Of a stretch of DNA of 64,000 nt, positions 1 through 10,330 are shown one piece after another. The notes below the pieces were generated by a model. It did no database searches and was not told the DNA's origin. It was given only the letters and a program-made list of their open reading frames with translations. The stretch comes from Phymatolithon calcareum. Its lineage: Eukaryota; Rhodophyta; Florideophyceae; Hapalidiales. Location of the stretch: positions 930,001 through 994,000 of the forward strand of contig OZ345380.1 of NCBI GenBank assembly GCA_977006965.1, in the 5' to 3' direction. A program made the translations under genes and the position numbers. Numbering within the stretch: position 1 is the stretch's first letter; every line of letters starts with the position of its first letter.

Positions 1-141
1 GCGAAGGTGGTCTTGCCGCCGGTGGCGGTTCAAGCGGAGAGCATACCCGTCGCGAACGCTGTCAAGCAAGGCGATGTTCAGCAAGTGGGGATATTTGATG
101 ATTTTATTTTTGAGAGCTCCCAAAGCCTCACCTTGGAGTAA
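1..141 (+). CDS. Partial C-terminal reading frame of an unidentified gene, interrupted by a LINE
   Basis: Frame 1 is open from the left edge and GC-rich (reads A-K-V-V-L-P-P-V-A-V-Q...). At base 88 it runs into the LINE tail and stops at TAA 139-141. If the LINE and one copy of the 15-bp target duplication (73-87 / 2283-2297) are removed, the same frame continues without a shift at 2298 into a Lys/Glu/Arg-rich tail and ends at TGA 2346-2348. About 46 codons are open across the junction, which is suggestive but short. The product cannot be identified because only the tail is in the window. The LINE would replace the last 16 native residues with 17 element-derived ones. Confidence 0.4.
   Translation, partial: AKVVLPPVAVQAESIPVANAVKQGDVQQVGIFDDFIFESSQSLTLE
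73..87. repeat. Target-site duplication, left copy (LINE 88-2282)
   Basis: The 15-mer gatgttcagcaagtg occurs here and again exactly at 2283-2297, directly bordering the 3' end and the 5' truncation point of the minus-strand LINE. Length and position are typical of target-primed reverse transcription. Confidence 0.9.
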
Positions 142-2282
142 CGGGGCAGCTCTTGCATAATCTCTACGCTATAGTCATCTGGCTGCTCAAAACGTTCTTG
201 ATTCGTAATTCTCTCCCAACAAGAGCTCCGGTAAGTCTCTTGCACTCAAACTCAATTTCTGTACTCATCTTCGATGACGCTAGAGTACGTTGTAAGGCGA
301 CTAGTTCGACCACCGCGGTAATCCCACAGTACGCACCCAACACTGATTTCCTCCAAAGGGGTGCTCGGTTGAATGTCAACCTTAGGCACCTTAAACGTGT
401 TGTTCTTTCTCCTATGTAAAGGATCCCTGGTAGCTTGCCTTCAATAGGAATCTTCATTGACCTGCCTTCTTCTTCCTTTTCCCATACCTTAATTGTTTCT
501 TCTCTCCTCGTCTTCTTCGTGACAGATCCCTCCTGGGCTTTCTGAAGGGCTTGTCGCAAGTCTTCATACATCTTGAGATATTCAATATCCTTCATTGCTT
601 CCTTTACGTCCTCATCTCTTCCAACGTACTCTTCTGTTTCTTCAAGGCGCTTTTTGTGCCTTACCAGGCTTAATGCAAACCTTTCTGCTTGATGACGTCT
701 CCTCATCTTTGGTGGTCCCAGTCGGCACAGAACTCGCATTCGGTCCCGGCGGTGTTCGGCATACTTTCCGAAAACATTTTTGTAGAACAAGCCCTCTGCC
801 GACTCGATTGCCGAGAGCAATCGATTTGTCATTGGAGTAACGTGTAACGCATACTCCCATTTCGGGATAATTAGCGACTTAAAGATCCTGATGCATGTCT
901 CCGGTTTGAATCCTCGAACATTCACTCCAAGCTCCCGCAGCTTATGTATGCATCCTGCAGCATTTCGAACTCTTGCTATGGCCGTGTCATCCGTAACACC
1001 CTTGTTATTCATGCTTACCCCAAGATACGAGAGTCTCCAGGCTTGATATAGTTCTCGTCCTGCCAAGTAAAACGTGTGCTTCTGAAGTCCTTTGTACTTA
1101 AGAACTTCGCTTTTTCCTGGTTTTGTGTTCCATTTCATGCCATTTTCGCTTGCCCAACTGGTCGCTATATCAAGAAGTTTCTGCATTCCTCGTCCTGTCT
1201 TCGCTTGAAGCTGGACATCATCTGCGAACAATTGCACAGGACTTTCTGAAACGTTCCTGTCTGTCTTGGAGACGGCTTCTGCGAATGTGTCCATGAATAT
1301 ATTGTATAGGCATGGACTAAGCGGGGAACCTTGAGGTACTCCTCGGTCGATGATACACCACGTTTCTGTCTCGTCTCCAGCTGATGTGACCCACGATGGT
1401 TTTAACAGGTACGCAACCATCCTTGCTATCTCTTGGGGAAGTTTCTCCTTCAGCCTCTTCATGAGGATATCCCTGGGCACACTATCGTATGCTGCGGATA
1501 GGTCAAGAACTGCCATGAACGGATGGCCCTTTTTCATTGAACTTTTTGCCCGGAGTATAGCGAGATAAGTGCTTCTGTCTTTCCGAAAACCCAGCTGAAC
1601 CTTATTGAAGCGATAGTTCTCGCGTATGTATGCATCTAGAGCTGAGTCGATGATTTTCCTGGCTTGACTTAAAAGAGATATGGGCCTGTAGTTTGCTGCT
1701 ACATGAGCTGGGCCTTTCTTGTATAAGGGAATCAGAGTTGCTTGGCGCCATGCCCGAGGAAGACATTTGAGTCTCCCGCATGTTTCCCATAATGCTAGCA
1801 TTATTTCGAGCCCCGCTTCTTTGTTCGCGTGCAACATTTCGACCGCAATTCCGTCTGGACCTACCGCCTTCCCCTTCGGTGCTCTGTTGAATGCTCTTGC
1901 GATGTGCCGCTTCATTGCCCTATTGAGTGCAAACGTACGCAACGGCATATTCCAGTCTTCTTCCGCCTTACAAACACTTGAGATGTATGCTGAGAATTTG
2001 CTTGGGTGCACAGGAGCCCCGAGAGCTTTGTTTGTTCCTTTCCTCCGTGTTTTTGATTTCATGATCTTGCTTGTGGTGTTCGCCGCCTCGCTCGGCCCCA
2101 TTTTCTCAACCTCATGAAGATATCTTTCAAATTGGTCGCATTTGGCTTTTCTCACCTTCTTCTTTAACAGCATTTTCACCTCTCGGAGGGCTTCTTTGTC
2201 TCTTTCGAGGCCTGTTCTCCTGTAAGTCTTATAATGCCGGGTTCGTTTCTTGGCCAGATTGTCGAGCTCCTTGTTCCAAAAA
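88..2282 (-). mobile_element. 5'-truncated APE-type non-LTR retrotransposon (LINE)
   Basis: A 2195-bp element lies between perfect 15-bp direct repeats. On the minus strand it starts in the endonuclease-RT linker (reads F-W-N-K-E-L-D-N-L-A-K-K-R), runs through a full reverse transcriptase and ends in a short 3' UTR with the tail ctctcaaaaataaaatcatc. The same 3' end is found at 21899-22174 and, more diverged, at 5930 and 61928, so it defines a family. The endonuclease domain is missing, so this is a dead-on-arrival copy, but its RT frame is still open and the duplication is perfect, which suggests a fairly young insertion. Confidence 0.88.
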
Positions 2283-2285
2283 GAT
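164..2285 (-). CDS. Reverse transcriptase of truncated LINE
   Basis: An uninterrupted frame of about 700 codons encodes a LINE-type reverse transcriptase. Visible motifs are the fingers region (GKAVGPDGIAVEML), RPISLL, motif A (AVLDLSAAYDSVP), motif B (GVPQGSPLSPCLYN) and the catalytic box QLFADDVQL with FADD. A conserved post-RT region follows, with a W-E-Y-A-L-H-V-T-P block. No in-frame ATG belongs to a native N-terminus: the frame is open to the truncation point, so the protein is a fragment lacking the endonuclease. A near-homologous but broken copy lies at 7966-10330. The RT motifs look intact, so activity in trans is conceivable but undocumented. Confidence 0.88.
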
Positions 2286-2297
2286 GTTCAGCAAGTG
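2283..2297. repeat. Target-site duplication, right copy (LINE 88-2282)
   Basis: Second exact copy of the 15-mer at 73-87. The left-edge reading frame resumes here. Confidence 0.9.
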
Positions 2298-2348
2298 AAG
2301 GAGGTGGAGAAGGAGGGGTCGGGGAAGAGGGTCCGTCAACGCTGTTGA

Positions 2349-3681
2349 CGCTGCTCGCGTGTCTTGTGTTGATATTCATTCCTGAATGTGAATTACTTTT
2401 CCTTTTTCGAAACGGCGTCGCTCGCTCAAGGCTCATTAATTTGCACGTCCACACAAGATAATTATCCATTTCTCCAAGCTCGTGATTGTGTGTCGAGCGA
2501 TTGTATCCTCGGAATGTCTCTTAGATATGCGTGAAGCGCATCAGCATCTCGGGGTAGCTGGCTTATGAAGATGGATGGATCATCCAAGTAAACTCTCGTT
2601 GTCTATTTAGCACATGAGAGGCTTATGATAGCGCTACGTCGCGTTGCCTTCGTGTTCGCATATTTGGTCAATGCGGAATGCTTACTCGGGACTCTTTCGT
2701 ACTGCCGTATGCCTGGTGTATATCACCATGATGATGTATTGCAGACGTTCTCTCCATGGTCGAGATAGGCGATTCTCAGCTCATCGTTCTCTCCGTTCTA
2801 AAATAAACAGCGTGAGAAACTCTGCTGCAGTTCGCGGTGAATTCGCACTGAGATTTAACCGCAAGCTGCAGCAGAGTATAAACGTTTTTATCCTTGGAGC
2901 TGTTGTTTTGATTGTCTCCCGGTGACTTGTACAGATCTCATCGTGTACCCAAAATACTGGAACAGATGACATACCAAGGGATGCACTCCACGCTCACGTT
3001 GGCAAATGAAGAACGACAAATAACGATGTAGCCTGATCAATATGCACAAGAGGATAATCACTTGGCCACAAAAGCACCAGATGATGTGCGTTCCAGCACA
3101 GGTCCCAGGCCGCAAAGCGAAACCTTAGGAAGTGGAATCGCTTCTTCTTTTCAAACACGTCTCAACGCAGAGGCACACGGTAGACTCTTCACAGCTGCGA
3201 TTGGAGTTCCCGAATTTTCAGTCAAGCCGGGGCGCATGTAGCAAGAAGCAAGCCGCTTCGGAGCGCGCGTGTACAGCTCGTTCTGAGATGCATTTTGGCT
3301 GCGACCTGGGATTCTTATGCATACGCTCGCACATTCTTTTCAATGCTTCGTGAAGCGAGTTTTTCAATACGCGGCCCTTCGCCATGGTAAGAATGCTGGA
3401 TGAAAACGTGTTCTCGCTAAAGGTGGTTTAACTCCATTTTCTTTGCACGAGCGACACACTGCGCACTAGCGTCCAACTTCTCTTCTCGTGTCCCACATTA
3501 ATATTTGAGTCAAATGAAAGGACTTTAAGATGTTGAGACCTTTTGTTCTATCTCTGAAAATGTTTACGAGACTATGTAGCTACAACTCCATGATGACTAA
3601 AGCGGAACATAATTGAGTTGGTAGCTTTCTCTTAACAAGCGGAAGAAGATTTACGTAACGCCGAGGGCTGTCTTACATCTC
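2349..3681. other. Intergenic stretch with no recognised gene
   Basis: About 1.3 kb between the interrupted left-edge gene and the F-box gene. Only short ORFs without recognisable motifs are present on either strand. Confidence 0.5.
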
Positions 3682-4110
3682 TTAACAATCGCTATACGGC
3701 CAGTTCCCAAGGACAGTAGAACGTTGACGAATCACGAGCATATTGGGACCCTTATATCCGATCTCATTCGCAACATATTCACACGGAGGGCACAAAATGG
3801 TCTCGATACCGATATCGTAGAGTATTTTTGCCATGCCGCGCTTCTTGAGGGAGTCTCTGACCTTGTTATAGTGACAATAGTGATGCTTCGCGTACGGTTC
3901 CAAATAGAAGAGAGCTGCATCCGGGAGCACAACATCTTGCAAACGAGAAACATTCAAGTAGGACTCTTCATAGAAAAGGGGCGGGACCGGAAGTCTGTTT
4001 CCAGGTTTACCCGAAATGTGATGTGCAATCAAAGGAATTCCTCGTAGATTCTCGCCACGACCCATCGTTGCCATAATCCTCCATATTTTGCGCACAACGC
4101 TGTACCATTC

Positions 4111-4118
4111 GCCACCAT
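4111..4118. repeat. 8-bp target-site duplication (left) of MITE
   Basis: gccaccat here is repeated at 4529-4536, directly flanking the termini CAGGG...CCCTG. Eight base pairs is the duplication size of the hAT superfamily. Confidence 0.9.
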
Positions 4119-4528
4119 CAGGGCTACTAGCAAGTAGATTTTTATTGATTGCTAGATACAGTGCAATTCGATTTGCAAGTAGCAGTCCCGGCGATTGTCT
4201 GCAAGTTGTATTGCAAGTTGATAGCCTGCATTTATGACATGGGCCACGTCACGCAGCGCTGTATCCACACGTGGACTGAACGCCACGTCAGTACTGTAAA
4301 CACTTGAATTGGTGCTCTACGTTTGTGACTATGATGGATTCGGCATAATACGTACCGAGATGGTACAGTATAAATTAGAGAGTGCATGACATGCACTACA
4401 TTGTGTCCGCTCAACACAGTCAAACATTTTGCAATTCGTATTGCAAGTAGGCGGGTTTTTTGCAGTCCCACTCCAGTACAAGTAGATTGCAGTATACTGC
4501 AAGTCCAGTATACTGGATAGGACCCCTG
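4119..4528. mobile_element. Non-autonomous hAT-like MITE (410 bp)
   Basis: The element begins CAGGGCTACTAG and ends ATAGGACCCCTG. Comparing the first 20 bases with the reverse complement of the last 20 gives 15 matches, including the hAT-typical CAGGG terminus. It is flanked by 8-bp duplications. Both subterminal zones carry repeated GCAAGT / TTGCAAGTAG motifs (for example around 4129, 4180, 4200, 4451 and 4487), which resemble the subterminal transposase-binding repeats of hAT elements. There is no transposase ORF. It sits inside the F-box gene, where exact excision would restore the frame. Confidence 0.87.
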
Positions 4529-4536
4529 GCCACCAT
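4529..4536. repeat. 8-bp target-site duplication (right) of MITE
   Basis: Second copy of gccaccat, in phase with the F-box codons (His-Gly-Gly). Confidence 0.9.
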
Positions 4537-4828
4537 GCAGCTTATTTAAAAGATGGACCAGATGCTTGTCCTCTTCGACTGAGTCATATAGTTCCAGATC
4601 CAGATTTTCCCACAGCGTGTACTCGGATGCATGTCTCGACCACGCTTTGCTTACTTCCAGTGCCGCCGATAACGACTGGGCGTCCAGTAACGTGAAGATC
4701 TTCTGCACAACATCAGACGGGAGGTCCTGTAACGTGGTTGAAGATTGATGCGGAGTCTCTTGGGCCCTACGGTGCATGGATGGGTCGGTATCCGTATCGC
4801 CTTGCCCAATTGCTGAAGGACCATTCAT

Positions 4829-5929
4829 CGCGATGCCTCTCCTTGAAGTGCGCGGCAGTACAGTCGGCTTGGAGGATGTGACGCTCACTGAGACCGACTT
4901 TTGCACTTCTCCTGAAGGGTTCCAGCATGAGTGGGAATTACCGTCCGCTCGGAAGACGCGAAAGTTAAAATATTTCTGGAATTTATCCACCGCCTGCATG
5001 TAGAAACGCAATGTTGCAGGGGTGTAAGGAACAAAATTATCACCATCGACCTAGGAGCTCTACAACGGCTCCTACCGACACCGTCAACATAGTATGGTGA
5101 ACGACTCTTCCAAGAGGAACCAACGGATTTATCGCAGACACCGACTAACACTCAACGTACTTTTAGTCTAGCGTCGGTTAGTGCCCCCCATTTTTGCAGG
5201 GTGTGTAATTGCTCGCCCCCGCCCTATTTAAGCAGCGATCCTGATCGCACCTTAGACAGAGGCATCGCATCACAGAGACATCACCCCTTTTCAAGATAAA
5301 CTCCAACCCTTATCTTTTCACTCCCAGTGATTACATGCAGACCGAGCTGTGACCCTCGGCTTACAGTTCTGGGTCGATTAACAGACTGTGGGCCGTTAGA
5401 GACGCGAGTTTCAGCTCGATTGGCGAGACTGTACTTGAGTCTGTAGCATCCAGTTTGGGCGTCATCAGTACTATCATTACATAATCTCATTTTTTTCCTC
5501 GCGGTAAACCCTTGCTTACTCAGCCACCACCTAGCATTTGAAAGTCTGCTTAAGGTTTTTGTCTCTGCTATAAGCTGCCTTCCTCGTTCAACAAAACCCA
5601 CTATCGATTCAGTGCAAGATCAAGACCTTCCCTTTGCTCTGTACATTACCACCCATTGGTAAGCGGATCCGAATGGCGGCGACATTATTATTTTTTCGCC
5701 AACAATTGACGCCTTTGAGAGCGGGCGATGAGTCTTGGTGACTCAATCATGCATAACGATGTCGAGGAAGCCGTAGCTGTGCCGGTGGTGACGAGAAGAC
5801 GAAGTCGGATGAACCTCATCAAGCACTGCTCGTTCTTTTTTAAAGCATGTCCGAACCCTCATAATATCCAGTGCGCCGATCTTTTGTGGGTCACGAAGGA
5901 CCCGATTGGGTAGGGGATGTATGTTGATT
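4829..5929. other. Upstream region of the split F-box gene; no other gene recognised
   Basis: About 1.1 kb. The F-box frame stays open upstream to about 5011, so an N-terminal extension starting near 4999 is possible. A minus-strand frame at 5281-5601 has no ATG start at its limit and no motif. Nothing else is supported. Confidence 0.4.
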
Positions 5930-6319
5930 TATTTTAAAAAAGCTCCCAAATCCTCAAATTGAGTAACAGGGCAGCTTCTCTCTGTTTTCGATACTCATCT
6001 CTCTACTCTCCTTCTAATATCTCCTTAATTCGAATTTCTCTGCCTGTGAGGGCCTGAGTAAGTCTTTTGCATTCATATTCCGTTTCTTGGTCCATCTTCA
6101 TAGACCGCAATATACGTTGCAACACGATAAGCTCCACCACAGCACCAGTCCCAAAGTATTTCGCCAGAATGGATTTTCTCCACAAAGGAACTCTGTTGAA
6201 AATGACTCTCATGCATCTCAACCTCGCAGTTCTGTCCCTTGTATATAGCACTCCTGGTAGGTCGTTCGGCACGACGATCGGTATTTTAACTGTTCGACCC
6301 TCTTCTTCCAACGACTTTT
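5930..6319 (-). mobile_element. 3' fragment of a LINE related to the 88-2282 element
   Basis: The minus strand encodes the LINE C-terminus (E-E-E-G-R-T-V-K-I-P-I, then F-N-R-V-P-L-W-R-K-S, then C-K-R-L-T-Q-A-L-T-G-R-E-I-R-I), stop near 6003, followed by a 3' UTR (gaggatttgggagctttttt, aaaataaat). It matches the end of the 88-2282 element at protein level but is clearly diverged. Its 5' junction abuts the A-rich tail of another LINE (6316-6398), so one element end lies against another. Confidence 0.8.
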
Positions 6320-6398
6320 TTTTAGCAAAGTTTATTTAAAAGCCCCACAGACTTCCGAAGATATGGACAAGGCTTCCTCAGTTACTACCTACCTTTGT
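6316..6398 (-). repeat. LINE 3' tail remnant (A-rich tail family)
   Basis: On the minus strand the sequence runs ...aactgaggaagccttg...gggcttttaaataaa and ends in an A-run. About 65 bp are shared with 62870-62946, where the same tail occurs without a coding region. A shorter similar tail is at 6819-6856. This is interpreted as 3' ends of a second LINE family. Confidence 0.6.
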
Positions 6399-6818
6399 GT
6401 ATCTTACGAAAACGCACCGCCAGAGGGGCCGGCGGAAAAACTTAGGATCTCAGATATCCCATCTAAATTGCAGAACTCCTGTATTGTTCGCCGTAGACGA
6501 CCCCGGGTAGCGAGGCGTCATTTTGTGTTCATTGCGCCACATTTTGCAGCTCGGTGATCAGTGCACCGAGCTCGTTTGACAGCTGATCCGATAGCATGTC
6601 GTAACCGCGCATGGCATGTGGCGCGGTACTCGCGTAAGTCCCTATTTATTAAGGGCGTTGACATCGTCTCTATAGACGCTCTGCCGGCAGCGGCATACCG
6701 CTGGTATTTTAGCTATTCTCTGGACACCGACTTCTTGCTCGGTGTTGCACGTCTTCTCCGCTTCCGCCGCCGTGCTCACTCCTTGGCTGTTTGCTCCGCC
6801 AAACGTATCCTCTCATGG
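6399..6818. other. No recognised feature
   Basis: Short plus-strand ORFs only, with no motif. The stretch is bracketed by LINE remnants and is probably transposon debris or old intergenic DNA. Confidence 0.4.
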
Positions 6819-7960
6819 TTTTTTTTGAATTTGGAATTTATTAAACGCCCTCAGTAACACTCATGAGACTGCAAGGGAGATGCGTTTCAGCAGCTACGTT
6901 GTAGCTTCGATCATATATTCAAATAGTCGTAGCCCGGGTTAACGTCGTAGCCCTAGCTGCAAAAACCCTCTCCCGTAAAAGGGCGGAGGGAAAAGCTTGG
7001 GGTCCACTCATCAGATTTCCTCAATTGGCGCCTTGTCTATTCCATGTCGTCGTAAAAGACGATAGTGAAGAAGAGTAGCTTGTCTAGAGCTTTTTCAGTG
7101 ATTTCAATCTCCTCTTTGGTCAGTTGATATCTTCCGAGGTATTCTTCCAGGTTGCTCATGAGGATTGGTACAGTATCACCGAACTTGTCTGTGAGAAGTG
7201 ATGTGCTCATTGGGGAGAACCGACCGAATGCCCACTTTACCGCTAATTGGCGGTGCCGTGTTTTCGGGAGTCTGATAATCGCCGGGGTGGACCCGGGCAG
7301 ATCGTAGGGAAATTTTCTCTTTCTGTTGGACTCCGAGACGTCTCCTTCGTCTTTGAAGAGCAAGATCCTCAACGATTTTGCTGAAACTCCCTGTTTGAGG
7401 GAAGTCAGTGCCGTCTCGAATAGATCGTACTGTAGCATTGCCGATATGTCTCGACTAACCCATTGTAGTTCATCCACATCTCTTTCCTCGATTGGGACGG
7501 TCAGAAGGCTCCTTTTCTTTGATCTGGCTCGTTCCAGCATTTTGAGTGCTAGAACAAGTCTCCTGTTTTCGGCGTTGTGAATTCGGCAAAGAAGGCGAAG
7601 TCTGACATAGCGGTTTTTCGATATTGGACCGAAAGCTTGTGCGAAAAATGTTTTCTCCACTTCTGCGATAGCTGTCTGGACTCTCGGCGTCCATGGCGTC
7701 AGGTGCATTGCATACTCCCATCTTGGTTGTATCAACGCCTTGTATGTCTTCACTGCTTTCAAGGGGCTGAATGCTCGCAACGAGACACCCAAGGACCTCA
7801 GTTGATATACCGCGATCTTGGCGTGTCGGATGCGCTCAAGCATTTTTGTGTCGGTAACCCTCATTGCTGAGTGAGATGCCAAGGTAATCCTCTCATGGGT
7901 CTCACGAAGGCTTCTGCGTTTCTCCTGCCAGTGCGCCTGCTTTTTGTTAAAGCAGTCACC
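6819..7960 (-). mobile_element. LINE fragment of a second family, C-terminal third plus 3' tail
   Basis: The minus-strand frame 7882-7037 encodes the post-RT part of a LINE protein (S-L-G-V-S-L-R-A-F-S-P, then W-E-Y-A-M-H-L-T-P), alignable with but strongly diverged from the 88-2282 family. It ends with a distinct C-terminus rich in Leu/Glu/Phe. Upstream, about 7885-7945, homology continues in another frame with stops (LAGE..., then DYLGISLSNEG), so the copy has frameshifts. The 3' UTR ends in a tail with an AATAAA-like signal at 6819-6856. Its 5' end is fused to the 3' part of the next LINE near 7960. Confidence 0.75.
7037..7882 (-). pseudogene. Post-RT C-terminal fragment of LINE polyprotein
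   Basis: This 281-codon open stretch lacks all RT catalytic motifs. It represents the region after the FADD box, and its N-terminal end is created by a frameshift rather than a real start. It is kept as a remnant because of the recognisable R-W-E-Y-A-M-H-L-T-P block shared with the other LINEs. Confidence 0.7.
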
Positions 7961-7965
7961 AGACT

Positions 7966-10330
7966 TTGACTGTTGCTTGTAGGCGTCGCTCTTTTGACAC
8001 CATACCTCCTTCCGCTTGTTTCAGAGCTTCTTTAAGGTGTTCCTCTTACCCAAGATACCCAATGTCCTTTGATACATCTTCCAGATCTTCTTCTTTTCCC
8101 TGGTATTCTTCTGAAAGCTCCAGGAACTTCTTCCGTCTTACCGAGCTTAAGGCAAACCTTTCATCCTGGTGCATTCTCCTCATCTGTGGGCTGGCGAGAC
8201 GGCAGAGCACTCGCATTCTCTCCCTTCGATACTCGGCATATTTTCCGAAAACGTATCTGTAGAAAAGACCTTCTGCTGCTTCAATTGCCGATAGTAGTCG
8301 TTTCGTGATCGGTGTCAAGTGAATGGCATACTCCCATTTGGGGAGAATCAACGACTTGAAAATCCTGATGCTCGTGGTTGGTTGGAGTCCTCTGACGTTC
8401 AAGCCAATTTGGCGGAGTTTGTGTATGCATCCCATCGCATTCCGAACTCTTGAGATTGCTGTATCCTCGGTGGCTCCGTTGTTGTTCATACTGATCCCGA
8501 GGTAGGATAGTCTCCAGGCCTGGTGCAGCTCTTTTCCTGCAAGGAAGAATTTCTTCTTTGGGAGTCCTTTGTACTTAAGGACCTCACTCTTTCCTGGCTT
8601 CGTGTTCCATTTCATGGAGTTCTCGGCTGCCCACTTCGTAGCTATGTCCAATAGTTTTTGTAATCCTTTTGCATTCTTTGCCCGAAGAAGAACGTCATCC
8701 GCAAATAGCTGGGCTGGATGATCAGACACTGTTCTTGTTACTTGGGCGGCAGCTTCGGCGAACGTATCCATGAATATGTTATATAGGCACGGACTAAGCG
8801 GGGAGCCCTGCGGAATACCTCGGTCGATAATGCACCACGTTTTCGTTTCATCTCCTGCCGACGTGATCCACGACCGTTTCATCAGGTAAGATACCATCTT
8901 TTTTATGTGCACCGGCAACTTTTTCTTCAGTCGCTCGAGGAGGATATCCCTCGGGACGCTGTCATGCGCTGCTGACAAGTCAAGTACAGCAACAAACGGG
9001 TGACCATTTTGCATAGTATTCTTTGCGCGAAGTATGGCCAAATATGTGCTCTTGTCTCTCCGAAAACCCAGTTGCTCTGTTAAACCGGTAGTGATCCCTT
9101 ATGTATGAGTCTAGGGCGGAATAGATTATCTTCCTGACCTGACTCAGTAGAGAGATAGGCCTGTAGTTTGCCGCAATGTGTGCTGGACCTTTCTTGTAGA
9201 GGGGAATAAGTGTTGCTTGCCGCCATTGTCGTGGGAGGCACCTGAATCGCCCGCATGTCTCCCACAGAACCAGAATCAATTCGAAACCGACCTCCTTGTT
9301 TGCGTGTAGCATCTCCACAGCAACGCCGTCTGGGCCCACAGCTTTTCCTCTTGGCGCTCTGTTAAAGGATCTTCGAAGATGCCTCCTCATTGCTCTGTTA
9401 ACGGTAAACCTTTCAAGGGTCACATTCCAATCCTTCTCCGCTTTGCACACGTTCGAGATGTACGCGGAAAACTTGCTCGGGTGCACTGGGGCTCCTAGGG
9501 CCCGGTTCTTACCAGTTCGTCGCTCCTTGGACTTCATAACCTTGCTCGCGACATTTGCGGCCTCAGTGGGGCCCATCGTCTCGATTCCTTCTATATGTTT
9601 TTCAAATTGGTCCTCCTTCGATTTTCGTACCTTTTTCTGGATCAGCGCTTTGACTTTTTTCAGCTCAGCTTTGTCTGCTTGGAGACCCATCCTTTGTACC
9701 CTTTTGTAAATCCTTGTTCTTTTCTTGGCTAATTGATCGAGCTCTCTTTTCTAGAACGTCTTGTATCGTCCCGGTCTGGGCTCGTCGGAGGTCCAGGGCT
9801 TTGTGATCTTGACGCGTAGACTATTGTACCAAGCATTGAGGTCATCTTCATTGATACAAGCGCGCAGTTTTTGGATCATCTCTGGGGCCCACGAGGATAT
9901 TTCCGCACTGGCTTGTGCCGCTCGTTCTGGGCATTTCCTTGCTGCTCTTGATATGAACTTTTCCTTCTGCTGTGCGACAATTTTGTGATTCAAGAATCGC
10001 ATTCGAACCAGTGTGTGCTCTGTGTTACCATCCCATGATCCGTTCTGAACATACGAAACTTCAGCTTCCGCTGACTTTGTAAGAAATATGTCAATATTGC
10101 TTCTCCCTTGATTTGTCACGAATGTGGGGCTGCTCGTAGTCCTTATTCTCCAGTCCCAATTGGGTAGATGAAACCTGGAAGCGTCACTGTCGACTGTGCT
10201 GCGGAAAACTGATGTGGAAGCTGAAGTCCCAGGTGTACTCCGGAGATACGCGCATTGCGCCGTCTATATTGACATAATACCTCGTCAACCGACTCATTGT
10301 TCCACGTCATAATCGACGAAATTCTCACAG
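7966..10330 (-). mobile_element. Decayed LINE with endonuclease remnant and RT
   Basis: From high to low coordinates: an endonuclease C-terminal part in the 10340-9751 region (F-H-L-P-N-W-D-W-R-I-R-T-T, then TNQGRSNIDIFLTKS, then E-H-T-L-V), an RT in two frames (9690-8980 and 9041-8046), and loss of homology at about 7966, where the sequence joins another LINE. Lesions are a TAG at 9751-9753 where the 88-2282 copy has Trp (F-W-N-K versus F-stop-K-R), a net 2-bp deletion near 9075 before motif A, and a stop near 8044 in the C-terminal part. The 5' boundary is approximate; the N-terminal endonuclease half is not recognisable. Confidence 0.82.
8046..9690 (-). pseudogene. Frameshifted LINE reverse transcriptase
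   Basis: The N-terminal half (9690-about 9075) carries GKAVGPDGVAVEML and RPISLLSQ. The C-terminal half in another frame (9041-8046) carries AVLDLSAAHDSVP, GIPQGSPLSPCLYN and QLFADDVLL. Comparison with the 88-2282 copy places the shift at the Y-R-F-N-R segment. All RT catalytic residues are still encoded, split over two frames. Confidence 0.82.

Larger units (their letters stand above)
3682..4828 (-). pseudogene. F-box protein gene split by a hAT-like MITE
   Basis: The 5' part (4828-4529) encodes an F-box (DLPSDVVQKIFTLLDAQSL, then AALEVSKAWSRHASEYTLWENL). The 3' part (4110-3682) encodes the conserved C-terminal region (HHISGKP, VVLPDAALFYLEP, CPPCEYVANEIGYKG). Both parts match the intact paralogue at 14415-15023 in order and spacing. 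A 410-bp element plus one 8-bp duplication separates them; removing these gives one continuous frame of 242 residues with the junction reading K-L-H-G-G-E-W-Y-S-V-V. ATG 4828 is preferred because it lies just upstream of the F-box, although the frame stays open further upstream to an ATG near 4999. As it stands, translation enters the MITE and runs 98 more codons to a stop at 4232. The native role would be substrate selection for an SCF ubiquitin ligase; the substrate is unknown. Confidence 0.82.

Noticed and set aside
5281-5601. 106-codon minus-strand ORF upstream of the split F-box gene
   Set aside because: Its limit is a GTG, not an ATG, and it has no motif or paralogue in the window.
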